A stretch of DNA of 64,000 nt from Sediminitomix flava (lineage in GTDB: Bacteria; Bacteroidota; Bacteroidia; Cytophagales; Flammeovirgaceae): assembly GCF_003149185.1 (NCBI RefSeq), contig NZ_QGDO01000003.1, forward strand, positions 310,001 through 374,000, read 5' to 3'. The notes below the pieces were generated by a model that worked only from the letters and a program-made list of their open reading frames with translations, searched no databases and was not told the origin of the DNA. This document shows positions 9,808 to 18,795 of the stretch, piece by piece. Numbering within the stretch: the stretch's first letter is position 1; the number at the start of each line of letters is the position of its first letter. The position numbers were made by a program, and so were the translations under genes.

Positions 9808-9991
9808 TTGGTATATGTTCTTAGCAATATTAAATGGTTGAAGTTCTTTGGATAGTCTTGATTTCTCTCAAAAAAGTTTATCTTCAAGTGGTCTTTCTAT
9901 AAAGAGTTCTTTTTAACAACTTTATGGAGACCATTAAGTTTGCGAATCTATTAAAATAAGAAATCTATCACCTATTAACTCTTGTTAAAAT

Positions 9992-10900
9992 ATGAAATTT
10001 AACAATGTATTAGAGAATATCGGAAACACCCCCCATGTCCGTTTTTCGAGATTGTTTCCAGACCATGAAGTTTGGATGAAATTAGAGAAATCTAACCCAG
10101 GAGGAAGTATCAAAGATCGTATTGCTTTGGCAATGATTGAAGATGCTGAAAAGAGTGGCAAACTTAAAAAAGGAGATGTTATTATCGAGCCTACATCTGG
10201 TAATACTGGCGTAGGTGTTGCTATGGTTGCTGCTGTAAAAGGCTACGAAGTTATTTTGACAATGCCCGAGTCTATGTCTATTGAAAGACGTAGAATCATG
10301 TCTGTTTATGGTGCTAAATTGGAATTGACACCAAAAGAGAAAGGAATGAAAGGGGCTATTGAAAGAGCAGAACAGCTCATTAGTGAAAACCCTAATTCAT
10401 GGATGCCTTCTCAGTTTGATAACCCATCAAACATTAGAATTCATAAAGATCAGACTGCTCAAGAAATTCTGAATGATTTTCCTGAGGGAGTTGACTATAT
10501 GATTACTGGTGTAGGAACAGGAGGTCATATTACAGGAGTTGCAGAAGTTTTAAAGGAAAAATGGAGCGACTTTAAAGTATTTGCTGTTGAGCCAGAAGCT
10601 TCGCCAGTAATTAGTGGTGGAGAGCCAGGCCCTCACCCTATTCAAGGGATTGGAGCAGGTTTTATTCCTGTAAACCTTCATACAGACATTTTGGATGGAG
10701 TTGTAAAAGTCTCTAAGGAAGAAGCTTTTAAATATGCTCGTTTGGCTGCAGAGAAAGAAGGTGTTTTAGGAGGGATTTCTTCTGGAGCTACTCTAGCTGC
10801 AATTGCTAAAAAAGTGGCTGAACTTCCAAAAGGAACAAAAATCATAGGTTTTAATTACGATACAGGAGAGCGTTATTTCTCTGTAGATGAATTGTTCTAA
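9992..10900 (+). CDS. cysK: Cysteine synthase (O-acetylserine sulfhydrylase)
   Basis: This 302-residue fold-type II PLP enzyme makes cysteine from O-acetylserine and sulfide. It shows the early [11 protein letters not shown] segment, the PLP lysine in NPGGSIKDR (Lys41), the substrate loop PTSGNTGVG, the phosphate-binding [10 protein letters not shown] and the C-terminal GGISSGA. Length and motifs fit CysK/CysM; the two cannot be separated securely, and the SIKDRIA context is common to both. It is monocistronic and transcribed away from the TonB receptor gene, sharing a 184-bp divergent promoter region. Its end is 24 bp from the convergent LolA-like gene with no clear hairpin. Confidence 0.9.
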   Translation: MKFNNVLENIGNTPHVRFSRLFPDHEVWMKLEKSNPGGSIKDRIALAMIEDAEKSGKLKKGDVIIEPTSGNTGVGVAMVAAVKGYEVILTMPESMSIERRRIMSVYGAKLELTPKEKGMKGAIERAEQLISENPNSWMPSQFDNPSNIRIHKDQTAQEILNDFPEGVDYMITGVGTGGHITGVAEVLKEKWSDFKVFAVEPEASPVISGGEPGPHPIQGIGAGFIPVNLHTDILDGVVKVSKEEAFKYARLAAEKEGVLGGISSGATLAAIAKKVAELPKGTKIIGFNYDTGERYFSVDELF

Positions 10901-10924
10901 TCTAAGATTTTAAATGGTGGTGAA

Positions 10925-11581
10925 TTAGTTGAATTGAACTTCTGGATTACTAATCTTGATGAAGATCTTTCCTTCTATTTCACCACTTTCTTTTAAAGCT
11001 TTTTTATCTACTTCAATATTTTTTCCCATAAAACTGAGTGGGATTCTCAGTTTATCCATTTCAAAATTAACCTCAATGGCTGAAGGCACAATAGCTTCTT
11101 CATTTGCATATGCCATGACTGTCTGATAAGAACCTTCTTTTTTTGTACTTACTTCTGATTTTAAAATTCTATGATTTTTGGTGTCTATAGTGAGTAAAGC
11201 GATTGCAAAATCAGAACGAGAATCTGTGGGGATTACATTGATCTGACGACAAGAAATTCCATCAACTTCTACAAGCCCACGATCTGCTGTGATAAATGGA
11301 AACTTAAACAGCGATTCTAAAGTGAAATCAAGTCCTTTTCTTGGAACCATCAAAAAGTCCTTTGACTCTAGTTTTGTAGGTTTATCTTTTTTGTAATGTA
11401 GCTTAGCACTCTTAGTTGGCATCTGAATGTGTGGAACGTCTATGTCAATTTTCACATCTGCATCAATGGATTGAATAGCATCGAGTCTATTTTTTGTGGC
11501 AGATAAAACCGCATCTATTTCTTGTGAAAAAGATGTAAATGATAAGAATGACAGTGTGAGTATAAATATTAAATTTTTCAT
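10925..11581 (-). CDS. LolA-like periplasmic protein in an ABC operon
   Basis: This 218-residue protein has a signal peptide ending near SFSQE (residue 20). It has the overall beta-rich layout of LolA/LolB-like carrier or outer-membrane lipoprotein-sorting-like proteins (repeated strands such as AKLHYKKDKPTKLESKDF and VEVDGISCRQINVIP, each under 20 residues). No lipobox is present. Its ATG overlaps the stop of the ABC permease gene in an ATGA arrangement, so the two are translationally coupled. It may carry or sense a hydrophobic substrate moved by the ABC pair. The family assignment is by fold-like appearance only and is moderate. Confidence 0.6.
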   Translation of the reverse strand: MKNLIFILTLSFLSFTSFSQEIDAVLSATKNRLDAIQSIDADVKIDIDVPHIQMPTKSAKLHYKKDKPTKLESKDFLMVPRKGLDFTLESLFKFPFITADRGLVEVDGISCRQINVIPTDSRSDFAIALLTIDTKNHRILKSEVSTKKEGSYQTVMAYANEEAIVPSAIEVNFEMDKLRIPLSFMGKNIEVDKKALKESGEIEGKIFIKISNPEVQFN

Positions 11582-12408
11582 ACTACATCAGATTTACTGA
11601 AATAATAGATTCCCAAGCCTGCAAATAACAAGCTGTGAACAATCAATGATAGGCTATTACTAAAAATTGCAGTCCAGTTGATTTCATAGTAGAAGAAGTA
11701 CTGCCAAGTGTCCATGAGTTTTGGGAAAAACAAAAGTGAAAACCATTCATTTCCAACGTCAACTTTTAAAAGGATATTAGTGAGTACCAGAAAAAGAGCT
11801 GCTACTATCCATGTTTTTGTAGCGTCTTTAAAAAAAGTAGCAATACTGAGACTGATAAAAGCATAAAATAGCATGGATAAAAGTCCAGATGAAAATGAGA
11901 AGCTGATACGTTTGAATGCTTCCGAAGGAGGAAAAAAGTTAAGTGAGTTTAGATAGACAATTAGTTCTCCTTTTCCGAAGAATAAATATGAAAGGGAAAT
12001 AGCAGTTAGCCATAAAAAGCATACAACTCCTGCTGTGAAAATAGCGGCAACTAAATATTTTGAAAGGATAAAATGCTTTTTGGGAATAGCTTGCATCAGA
12101 CTTGTATGAAGGGTTTTATCTCGGTATTCATCGGTGAGCATTCCCGAAATAACTATCATCAGAATCAGTGGTAAATTGAACCACAAAGACTGAAGAACAA
12201 CGTAGAGAATCAGATTGCCATTCAGCAGATTTCCTTCAAAATAAAAGTTTTGTTTTAGGGTGCTGAGCAACAGTTCAAGAATAGAATTTCCTTGAATGTA
12301 CGCCACCAACATAATGATCACTTCTAGAATAAAAAGGGCTAGAAGTGCGTAATATGTACGAGCTTGTTTAAATAGTTTATATAGTTCAATTTTTACAATT
12401 TCAGTCAT
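11578..12408 (-). CDS. ABC-2 type transporter permease
   Basis: This 276-residue integral membrane protein has about six hydrophobic helices, starting with TYYALLALFILEVIIMLVAY and ending with a final helix near 255-270. The ISGMLTDEYRDKTLHTSL segment is typical of ABC-2 permeases of the bacitracin/gliding-exporter type, where a cytoplasmic coupling helix precedes the second membrane segment. It overlaps the ATPase gene by 8 bp and the LolA-like gene by 4 bp. It should form a homodimeric channel with the upstream ATPase. The substrate is unknown; peptides, lipids or antibiotics are possible. Confidence 0.85.
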   Translation of the reverse strand: MTEIVKIELYKLFKQARTYYALLALFILEVIIMLVAYIQGNSILELLLSTLKQNFYFEGNLLNGNLILYVVLQSLWFNLPLILMIVISGMLTDEYRDKTLHTSLMQAIPKKHFILSKYLVAAIFTAGVVCFLWLTAISLSYLFFGKGELIVYLNSLNFFPPSEAFKRISFSFSSGLLSMLFYAFISLSIATFFKDATKTWIVAALFLVLTNILLKVDVGNEWFSLLFFPKLMDTWQYFFYYEINWTAIFSNSLSLIVHSLLFAGLGIYYFSKSDVV

Positions 12409-13258
12409 CGTATTCTGTAGTGAAAAATGTATCCCACGGCATCAATTGTTTACAGGATTGAATTTGGATTCCTTCCTCTAGCAAACTTTGAAGCAGTTTT
12501 GGTAGTTTTTCAGCACTAATTTCTATTTCAACTTTTTGCCCTTCTATTTGATGTTGATAGCCTAAAATACTTTTCGAGTTCTGAATATTTTGAGCAATGA
12601 TTAAGTAATGTGTAGCGTGCTTTCGGATAATTGAATCTGTACGTCCTTGCTCAATGAGTTTACCTTTTTGTAGAACAAATAATTGTTCAGAAATCAAGTT
12701 CAATTCTTCGATTAAGTGCGAGGAAACGAGTATTCCAATATTTTTCTGCTTCGCTAATTCAGAAAGCAAATTTTTTAATTTTTGTGTGCCAGAAGGGTCT
12801 AATCCTGAAAAAGGTTCATCAAGTAACAAAAACTCAGGCTGATTAATCATTGCAATGGCAAGTCCCAACCTTTGCTTCATCCCAAGTGAGAAATTTCTGA
12901 CAGGATCTTTTCTATCAAGCGGTAAATCAACTAATTCAAGAAGATGCTCTAAAGCGGATTGTTGCGTTGGTGCATTCTGGATTTTAGAGAATACATATAA
13001 ATTTTCAAAGGCACTCAAATGCATGTATAAACCCACATTTTCTATGATAGCCCCAACACATTTCCGTTCTTTTTGAGGGAGAAGAATTTCACCACTTGTA
13101 GGACTGATCAGACCACAGATCATTTTGAACAGTGTACTTTTACCTGCTCCATTAGGCCCTAGCAATCCATGAATTTTTCCACCTTCAATTTCAAGGCTAA
13201 CTTTATCAAGTGCCTTTACTTTGCCGTATGTTTTACTGAGTGCTACCGTCTTAATCAT
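12401..13258 (-). CDS. ABC transporter ATP-binding protein
   Basis: This ABC ATPase carries Walker A GPNGAGKST, a signature FSLGMKQR, Walker B LLLDEPFSGLDP and the switch histidine in SSHLIEE. The order and the short C-terminal domain match BcrA/NatA-like ATPases that energise ABC-2 permeases. I place the start at the ATG beginning MIKTVALSKTYG (position 13258), because it overlaps the upstream stop in a coupled arrangement and matches family N-termini. An in-frame start 36 bases further upstream (13294) would lie inside the preceding gene and add unusual residues. It energises the permease encoded next. Confidence 0.9.
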   Translation of the reverse strand: MIKTVALSKTYGKVKALDKVSLEIEGGKIHGLLGPNGAGKSTLFKMICGLISPTSGEILLPQKERKCVGAIIENVGLYMHLSAFENLYVFSKIQNAPTQQSALEHLLELVDLPLDRKDPVRNFSLGMKQRLGLAIAMINQPEFLLLDEPFSGLDPSGTQKLKNLLSELAKQKNIGILVSSHLIEELNLISEQLFVLQKGKLIEQGRTDSIIRKHATHYLIIAQNIQNSKSILGYQHQIEGQKVEIEISAEKLPKLLQSLLEEGIQIQSCKQLMPWDTFFTTEYDD

Positions 13259-13799
13259 TACTATGGTTGTCTGCGTAAAGTTGATGATAGTCAAACTCAG
13301 AGGTATAGAACTTTTCCAGAAATGTTCTTGACCAGAAGTATCTCCTAAAGAAAAATAAAGGGTCTTTTACCATAAAATCTGGAATAAAATGAAACCACCT
13401 GTAGCCCATTTTCCAAAAATGATGCTTGATCTGAGATTCCATCCCAAGTTCTAATGCGGCAGTATGTGCGGCTGCTCGTTGACATTTTGAGCCTATAAAT
13501 CGATTGATAATCCGAGATTGAAAACCGTATTTATAGAGTTGATCTTTGATTCTCTTATAATTCTGAAATCTTGACCAACTATCTGCCAATACAAGGAAAA
13601 TATGTAGAAATGAGAATAAGAAGAAAGCAATCCAAAAGATTGTCCAAAACACAGAACCCATTGAATAGGCTTTTTCAAGCTGAATCCAATAGACCCAAGA
13701 TTCTATAAAGAATAGAATCAACGAGGTATGCAACAGCAGTCCCACTCTTAAGTAGGATATGACTTTGGGCGGTTGTTTTGGTATAGCTCGTTTGTGCAT
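13251..13799 (-). CDS. Uncharacterised two-helix membrane protein
   Basis: I do not recognise this 182-residue protein. It has a proline/lysine-rich start, two hydrophobic helices (about 17-38 and 48-73) and a basic, aromatic cytoplasmic or periplasmic tail with FHFIPDFMVKDPLFFFRRYFW. Two cysteines are scarcely used. Its last codons overlap the ABC ATPase start, so it is the first gene of a four-gene unit with ATPase, permease and LolA-like protein. It could be an accessory subunit of that transporter, but no function can be assigned from sequence. Confidence 0.65.
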   Translation of the reverse strand: MHKRAIPKQPPKVISYLRVGLLLHTSLILFFIESWVYWIQLEKAYSMGSVFWTIFWIAFFLFSFLHIFLVLADSWSRFQNYKRIKDQLYKYGFQSRIINRFIGSKCQRAAAHTAALELGMESQIKHHFWKMGYRWFHFIPDFMVKDPLFFFRRYFWSRTFLEKFYTSEFDYHQLYADNHSND

Positions 13800-13856
13800 A
13801 GTCTAGTCGTTCTCAAAAGACTATACAATGTGAGTACTGTGTGTAGTTCCTAGAGC

Positions 13857-14687
13857 TTAGATGCTTACAGGTTTATTGTTAGAATTTTTATATGAGCTTG
13901 AGTGAGGAAGGAAAGAATCTAATTTTTTCTGATACGATTTAGACACAGGCACTTGAATTCCAAAACCCAAGTCAATAGTGACTCCCTTAGTGTTTTTGAT
14001 GATATTTTGAATATTCTGAGGGTTTATCAGAAAAGAACGGTGAATTCTTGTGAAATGAAGTGCATATTTTTCTTCAATTTTTTTGAGAGAACTTCTCAGT
14101 AGCGTTTGTTTATGCTCTTTTTCAGATAAGTAATGGATTTCTACGTAATTGTCAGCTGATTGGATGTAGAGAAGTTGTTCGGTTTTTAGGCTAAAAATAT
14201 CTTTTCCATTATCAGATTCGAATGAAATGTAGTCATCTAGAGGTGTTGAATCTTTTGTCTTCTCATTGTCTATTTTAAAGATGAAAGAAAGTGAAATGGG
14301 AAAAATCATGATCAGAGTATACTCAAAAAGGAGAAGCGTGTAAGCACTCCAAAGTAATTCAGTCCAATTCCAAAAAATATTGAAAAGTAGAAAAGTGATA
14401 TTTGTCCCTAAGAAGATTTCTAAAGTAAAAAGAACGAAGTATGATTTGAGGGATTTTGATTTAACTCTGTCAAAGAAGAAAAATTCTAAAAGGTAAAAAC
14501 AAATACTACTTGACAAACCGAAACTGAAAGCTCTAAATAAGAGACTATGCCCCGAATATGAAATACCTTGTTGGATGTCATAAGCTTTATAGATAAAGAG
14601 TACGACAAACATAAAGACTCCACTCAGAATAGTCCTAGCCCAAGATTGTGGAGACTTTTTAAAAGCGTTAATGAGTATTGAGAGCAT
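13857..14687 (-). CDS. Membrane-anchored LytTR-type transcription regulator
   Basis: This 276-residue protein has four hydrophobic helices in residues about 18-150, then a linker and a C-terminal LytTR DNA-binding domain (about 175-270). The domain shows the typical pattern LLYIQSADNYVEIHY, LRSSLKKIEEK, FTRIHRSFLINP and the final IQVPVSKSYQKKL. There is no receiver domain, so it is not a classical response regulator. Such membrane LytTR proteins are common in Bacteroidota and probably sense an envelope signal. It lies just upstream of the ABC operon, on the same strand with 57 bp between, and may regulate it; that link is inference. Confidence 0.85.
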   Translation of the reverse strand: MLSILINAFKKSPQSWARTILSGVFMFVVLFIYKAYDIQQGISYSGHSLLFRAFSFGLSSSICFYLLEFFFFDRVKSKSLKSYFVLFTLEIFLGTNITFLLFNIFWNWTELLWSAYTLLLFEYTLIMIFPISLSFIFKIDNEKTKDSTPLDDYISFESDNGKDIFSLKTEQLLYIQSADNYVEIHYLSEKEHKQTLLRSSLKKIEEKYALHFTRIHRSFLINPQNIQNIIKNTKGVTIDLGFGIQVPVSKSYQKKLDSFLPHSSSYKNSNNKPVSI

Positions 14688-14730
14688 AAAAAAGTAGTAT
14701 CAGTTTTCGGTTTCTAATTCTCAAAGATTA

Positions 14731-14774
14731 AAAAAAAGACTTTATCTACCCAAAAATGAATAAATAAAGCCTTC
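14731..14774 (-). terminator. Intrinsic terminator of the alcohol dehydrogenase-like gene
   Basis: A 10-bp stem with one mismatch pairs 14738-14747 with 14765-14774. Read on the minus strand it is followed by a run of eight T. Confidence 0.5.
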
Positions 14775-14795
14775 AAATAGTAAGAGTAAAATTGC

Positions 14796-15779
14796 TTACA
14801 TTTTCACTACTATTTTACCCACAGTTCTTTTATCTAATATTTTTACAAGTGCATCACCTGCTTCTTCTAAAGAAATAGTTTGAAGTTGAGGAATACATAT
14901 TTTACCAGCTTTCCACGCTTTATTGAATGCTTTGCCAGCTTCTACAATTGTTTTTCCTCCATCGTATCCATGACCAGCACCAAGGCTTAACTGATGAAAT
15001 CCTAGACCTTTCATAAAAGCATTATCATATTCTTTGGGGCGAACTGTGCCAACTAGTTCAACCATTTGCCCCTCGAAAGCTAAAGCATTTGCGGCAATGA
15101 TGTCGTTATCTCCACCTACTGCATCTAATGCTTTGGTAACACCTTTCTGATTGGTGTATTCTTTTACTTTCTCTAAAATATCTTCTGTTTTATAATCTAT
15201 CACATGATGAGCACCCATTTTCCTCACAAATTCTACATTGTCAGTAGAGCAAACTCCAATAATATTGGGGCAGTTTAAGGCATATTTTGCGATTTGTACG
15301 GCTAAAGACCCCACACCTCCAGAACCTCCAATCACAAGCAAAGAGTCTGTATGATCAACTTGAAGTTTATCTACTAAAGCTCTCCATGCAGTCCATCCAG
15401 CACAGGGCATGGCGGCAACTTCTTCAACAGAAAACTTTTCGGGACATTTAATCAATGACGAAGATTCATGAATGGCATATTCAGCTAATCCGCCATGAGG
15501 TTTGGACATATTACCATGATATTGGACTTTATCCCCAACTTTCCAATCTGAAACCTCAGAACCTACTTCTTCGATAGTTCCTACGACATCTAAACCAACA
15601 ACCCAATTATCATTCATCTGATCAGGAATCATACTTTTCCAAAATCTGACCTTGGCATCTACAGGATTGAGTCCGCAAGCTTCAACTTTTACTAAAACTT
15701 CAGTAGCAGAAGGACTTGGTTTATTGAGCTGTTTAATACTGAATTCATCGGTTGAAGGGTTAAAAGTAAGTGCTTTCAT
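14796..15779 (-). CDS. Zinc-type alcohol dehydrogenase/quinone oxidoreductase (MDR)
   Basis: This 327-residue medium-chain dehydrogenase/reductase has the GroES-like N-terminal part (VKVEACGLNPVDAKV) and a Rossmann cofactor site with GGSGGVGSLAVQIAKY. Catalytic-zinc ligands of true alcohol dehydrogenases are not evident in the usual GHE pattern, so it is more like the quinone oxidoreductase (QOR/YhdH-like) branch, which uses NADPH to reduce quinones or enones. The gene is monocistronic on the minus strand and is divergent from the ABC/GntR operon. Substrate unknown; a stress or detoxification role is plausible. Confidence 0.85.
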   Translation of the reverse strand: MKALTFNPSTDEFSIKQLNKPSPSATEVLVKVEACGLNPVDAKVRFWKSMIPDQMNDNWVVGLDVVGTIEEVGSEVSDWKVGDKVQYHGNMSKPHGGLAEYAIHESSSLIKCPEKFSVEEVAAMPCAGWTAWRALVDKLQVDHTDSLLVIGGSGGVGSLAVQIAKYALNCPNIIGVCSTDNVEFVRKMGAHHVIDYKTEDILEKVKEYTNQKGVTKALDAVGGDNDIIAANALAFEGQMVELVGTVRPKEYDNAFMKGLGFHQLSLGAGHGYDGGKTIVEAGKAFNKAWKAGKICIPQLQTISLEEAGDALVKILDKRTVGKIVVKM

Positions 15780-15908
15780 ATCATTTATACGTTGATTATT
15801 CTTTAAACTGAATTGATGTAGAGATTAGTTCTAAAACTATCATCGAGGAATTTTTTTTAAAAATTTGATGACAAACATTTGGAATTTATGAAAATGCGAA
15901 TGAATTTT

Positions 15909-15936
15909 ATAGTGCAATAGATCAATAGTGCACTAT
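15909..15936. promoter_or_regulatory. Candidate operator for the YtrA-type GntR regulator
   Basis: ATAGTGCACTAT at 15925-15936 is a perfect 12-bp palindrome. A matching half site, ATAGTGCA, lies upstream at 15909-15916. The pair AGTGCA/TGCACT is spaced like operators of YtrA-subfamily GntR regulators, which usually repress their own ABC operon. It ends 17 bases before the first ATG of the operon encoding such a regulator. Confidence 0.55.
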
Positions 15937-15953
15937 ATTAAAATTTTGTATTT

Positions 15954-16772
15954 ATGATTTCAGTTAAAAATCTTGACTTCCAGTACTCCAAAAGAGCAAT
16001 GATTTATAATCAGCTTAATCTTGAGTTGGAAGTAGGGAAAATTGTAGGTTTGTTAGGGAAGAACGGCACAGGAAAAAGTACCTTATTCAAATTGATGAGT
16101 GGTTTACTTCAACCAAAAAGTGGAAGTATTACTATCTCTGAAACCGATCCTTTCCGCAGAGAACCTTCATTTCTTTCCAAATTGTTTTTTGTCCCAGAGG
16201 AATTTGATATGCCTCCGATTCGTGTAAGGGACTTTGTGAAAAATACAGCTGTATTTTATCCTAGGTTCGATTATTCATTGATGAATGAACTCTTGAAGGA
16301 ATTCTCATTACAGGATGGGCAGAATTTGAAAGGGATGTCTTATGGGCAAAAGAAGAAAGTGATTATCGCTTTTGCACTAGCAACTAAGGCAGAGCTTATT
16401 TTGATGGATGAACCTACAAATGGTTTAGATATTCCGTCAAAAAATATCTTTAGAAAAATCATGGCAGGGCATTTTGAAGAAGATCAGCTTATCATGATTT
16501 CTACTCACCAAGTAAAAGATATCGATACAATTATAGATCATCTGGTTGTATTGGACGAAGGTGGGGTAATCTACAATGAGTCAATATTTGATCTTACTCA
16601 GAAGTATAATTTCCTAACGATCTCAAATGAGAACGCAGTAGATGCCATCTATTCTGAAGCCGTATTAGGAGGTTATAAAGCCATCGTATCGAAACAAGAC
16701 CACGAAGAAACTCAAGTTGATTTAGAGTTATTCTTCAATGCTTTAATCAGTGATTATAAACAATTTTTTTAA
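15954..16772 (+). CDS. ABC transporter ATP-binding protein (GntR-linked)
   Basis: This 272-residue ABC ATPase has Walker A GKNGTGKST, a degenerate signature region MSYGQKKK instead of LSGGQ, Walker B LILMDEPTNGLD and the switch histidine in STHQV. Similar degenerate signatures occur in ATPases linked to YtrA-type regulators. It is the first gene of a four-gene operon with a permease, GntR regulator and a small secreted beta-helix-like protein. The start follows the palindromic operator by only 17 bases, so the transcript leader is probably very short. Substrate unknown. Confidence 0.88.
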   Translation: MISVKNLDFQYSKRAMIYNQLNLELEVGKIVGLLGKNGTGKSTLFKLMSGLLQPKSGSITISETDPFRREPSFLSKLFFVPEEFDMPPIRVRDFVKNTAVFYPRFDYSLMNELLKEFSLQDGQNLKGMSYGQKKKVIIAFALATKAELILMDEPTNGLDIPSKNIFRKIMAGHFEEDQLIMISTHQVKDIDTIIDHLVVLDEGGVIYNESIFDLTQKYNFLTISNENAVDAIYSEAVLGGYKAIVSKQDHEETQVDLELFFNALISDYKQFF

Positions 16773-16773
16773 G

Positions 16774-17559
16774 ATGAATAATACTTTTGAATTTAAGCGT
16801 TTCCGTGATTTCAGTGTCCGAGAATTTAGCTTCAATAAGCAGTTTTTACTAATGGCAATTACTGCCGTATTCTTTTTTGTGATTGTAGCACTATTCGCGA
16901 TAAGAGAGTTATCCGTATCTCCTTTAGCTAAGAATGACCTAGTGCCAATGTTTATCATGTCATACTTGGTATTAGGTGTTGTATGGATAAACCGTTCATT
17001 TTTACCTTTCCGAAATAGAGAGAAGCTTATCAATTTTCTGACTTTACCAGCTTCACAATTTGAGAAGTTCTTATTTGAATATCTGTCTAAAGTTGTATTT
17101 GGCTTGGTCGGGATTCCTGCTATCATTTTATTGGCTTACGTGATAGAGGGGGAAGTACATAAGCTAATTAACTATGACATTAACTATAGTGGTTTAAGCT
17201 TTCTGAATGAAATTTTTGGTATTTCTGCTAAAGCCCCAGAACAACGAGTGCTGATAAGAGTATTTGCAGTTGGTTTTCCTTGGACAGTATTGAATATACT
17301 TTTTGTCGGAAATTCAGTTTTTACAAAATTCCCAATTGTGAAAACAACGTTGTTTATGGGCGTGTATATACTTCTTCATGTATTCATCTTCTACCAAGTA
17401 TTAGAAGTATGGGATATGGGAAGATTCATAGGTCAGAACCCAAATTTTATATTAAGTGATAAGCTAACAGCCATGAAGCTAGTGATTGGTTATTTCTTAC
17501 TGACAAATGTGGTGTTGGTGTATTGTAGTTATTTGAAACTTCAAGAAAAAGTATTGTGA
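16774..17559 (+). CDS. Membrane permease partner of the GntR-linked ABC ATPase
   Basis: This integral membrane protein of about 261 residues has about six hydrophobic helices (for example LMAITAVFFFVIVALF, VFGLVGIPAIILLAYVI, TLFMGVYILLHVFIFY). The start at ATG 16774, one base after the ATPase stop, is preferred over an upstream in-frame ATG inside the ATPase gene. It lacks motifs I can name but its place between a matching ATPase and a YtrA-type regulator makes it the exporter membrane subunit. Substrate unknown; in related systems cell-wall-active compounds are proposed. Confidence 0.75.
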   Translation: MNNTFEFKRFRDFSVREFSFNKQFLLMAITAVFFFVIVALFAIRELSVSPLAKNDLVPMFIMSYLVLGVVWINRSFLPFRNREKLINFLTLPASQFEKFLFEYLSKVVFGLVGIPAIILLAYVIEGEVHKLINYDINYSGLSFLNEIFGISAKAPEQRVLIRVFAVGFPWTVLNILFVGNSVFTKFPIVKTTLFMGVYILLHVFIFYQVLEVWDMGRFIGQNPNFILSDKLTAMKLVIGYFLLTNVVLVYCSYLKLQEKVL

Positions 17560-17560
17560 G

Positions 17561-17929
17561 ATGGATTTTAAAAGTACAAAAAGCATCTTTTCTCAAATAG
17601 GAGACGATGTAAAAGATAAAATTTTGAGAGGCGAATATCAGGAAACTGCAAAAATACCTTCTACAAGAGAATTGGCAGGTGTTGTAGGTGTAAACCCCAA
17701 TACTACCATAAAAGCATATGCGGCTCTACAACAAGAAGGAATCATTTTTACCCAGAGAGGTAAAGGATATTTTGTAGCTGAAGGAGCTAAAGAAATTATT
17801 CTGGAAAGGAAAAAGAAAGAGTTTTTAGAAGAGATTTTACCCGAAACTGTTGTACAAGCAATGAAGCTTGAAATTTCGTTAGAAGAACTCCAAAACGACA
17901 TTAAGACATTATATCATGAAAAAAAGTAA
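17561..17929 (+). CDS. GntR family regulator, YtrA subfamily
   Basis: This 122-residue protein is the short YtrA type: an N-terminal winged helix (about 10-75, with IPSTRELAGVVGVNPNTTIK and the wing TQRGKGYFV) and a short C-terminal helical tail of about 45 residues, without a large ligand-binding domain. YtrA regulators usually repress an adjacent ABC transporter operon. Here it is the third gene, one base after the permease gene, and overlaps the next gene by 14 bp. The likely target is the palindrome at 15909-15936. Inducer unknown. Confidence 0.9.
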   Translation: MDFKSTKSIFSQIGDDVKDKILRGEYQETAKIPSTRELAGVVGVNPNTTIKAYAALQQEGIIFTQRGKGYFVAEGAKEIILERKKKEFLEEILPETVVQAMKLEISLEELQNDIKTLYHEKK

Positions 17930-18593
17930 TATTCTATTAATCACCTTATTCAGTAGTTTTCCACTTCTATTTTTAAGTGTAATATTCCAAGCTTGGGCAT
18001 CTTTTGATGAGGAAATCACAATGTATGAAACTCATCAGACTACGATACCTTCATTCTCTCATATTCATTTAGATGAAGTTGGGAAATTAAAGTTTGAAAC
18101 GGCTGAAAATTACGGACTTGAAATAAAGCTCGGGAGAGGGATCACAGATACTGTTGAAGTTCCATATGAAGTAAAGAATGATACTTTATTTATTTCAAAA
18201 TTGTCAGAGGAAGAAAAAAATAAGGTAATGTGGATTACGGTATCATTACCCAATGAAAATTTATCAATCAGTGCTGATGCCTCAATATTTGAAATTGGTC
18301 AATTTAAGGGCGATGCAATAGCTGTGAATTTGAATCACTCTCACTTTAATCAATTTAGTCGACATAATGAGATTTCTAACTTATCTATTGAAGCGAAAGA
18401 TCGTTCGACTGTGGATATCTATGCTAAATATCAACAAGCAGATTTTAAACTCAATAATTCTAAGATGAGTGTGGAAGGGCCTGTGAATGAGGTGAATTTA
18501 GAACTTGAAAATAAAGCATCTGTAAATCTATATGGTAAAGCAGGGAAAACTCAGATTCTGAAAGATGCAACTTCTGAGCTAAGAGTCTATTAG
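17916..18593 (+). CDS. Secreted or membrane-anchored beta-helix-like protein (DUF2807-like)
   Basis: This 225-residue protein starts with a hydrophobic signal or anchor segment (about 6-28). The rest is strand-rich, with the short repeating pattern of polar/serine turns (LSISADASIFEIGQFKGD, LSIEAKDRSTVDIYAK, VNLELENKASVNLYGK) seen in DUF2807 GIN-type head domains. Such proteins are common in Bacteroidota near anti-sigma or ABC genes. It overlaps the GntR gene by 14 bp and closes that operon. A role as periplasmic sensor or partner of the exporter is possible; the family call is by pattern only. Confidence 0.65.
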   Translation: MKKSNILLITLFSSFPLLFLSVIFQAWASFDEEITMYETHQTTIPSFSHIHLDEVGKLKFETAENYGLEIKLGRGITDTVEVPYEVKNDTLFISKLSEEEKNKVMWITVSLPNENLSISADASIFEIGQFKGDAIAVNLNHSHFNQFSRHNEISNLSIEAKDRSTVDIYAKYQQADFKLNNSKMSVEGPVNEVNLELENKASVNLYGKAGKTQILKDATSELRVY

Positions 18594-18623
18594 TGAGTTA
18601 CTAATCAATTCGTTTCTGTCTCA

Positions 18624-18652
18624 AAACTGAACACTTTTTATTTATTCAGTTT
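18624..18652. other. Weak hairpin after the GntR operon
   Basis: An 8-bp perfect stem (18624-18631 with 18645-18652) with a 13-base loop. No T run follows, so termination is doubtful. The rest of the 18594-18795 gap shows nothing else certain. Confidence 0.3.
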
Positions 18653-18795
18653 GTGGATTTAGTGTTAAAATCTATTTGTAAATATTTGAAATACCGTATT
18701 TTATAGTTTCTTTTTGAAGAAATAGTACAAAAAAATAATTATAGGTTGTAACTTCAATACGATCAGGAGGTCAAATTAAAAAACCAATTCAAAGA

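Noticed and set aside
13259-13294. Upstream ATG for the ABC ATPase
   Set aside because: It lies inside the preceding gene and adds residues not seen in the family; the ATG at 13258 overlaps the upstream stop and starts with the normal strand.
16750-16773. Upstream ATG for the GntR-linked permease
   Set aside because: It overlaps the end of the ATPase gene; the ATG one base after that stop fits operon spacing better.
18721-18790. GGAGG near 18767 as ribosome site of the DUF1801 gene
   Set aside because: It is about 25 bases from the ATG, too far for normal use, and Bacteroidota rely little on such sites.
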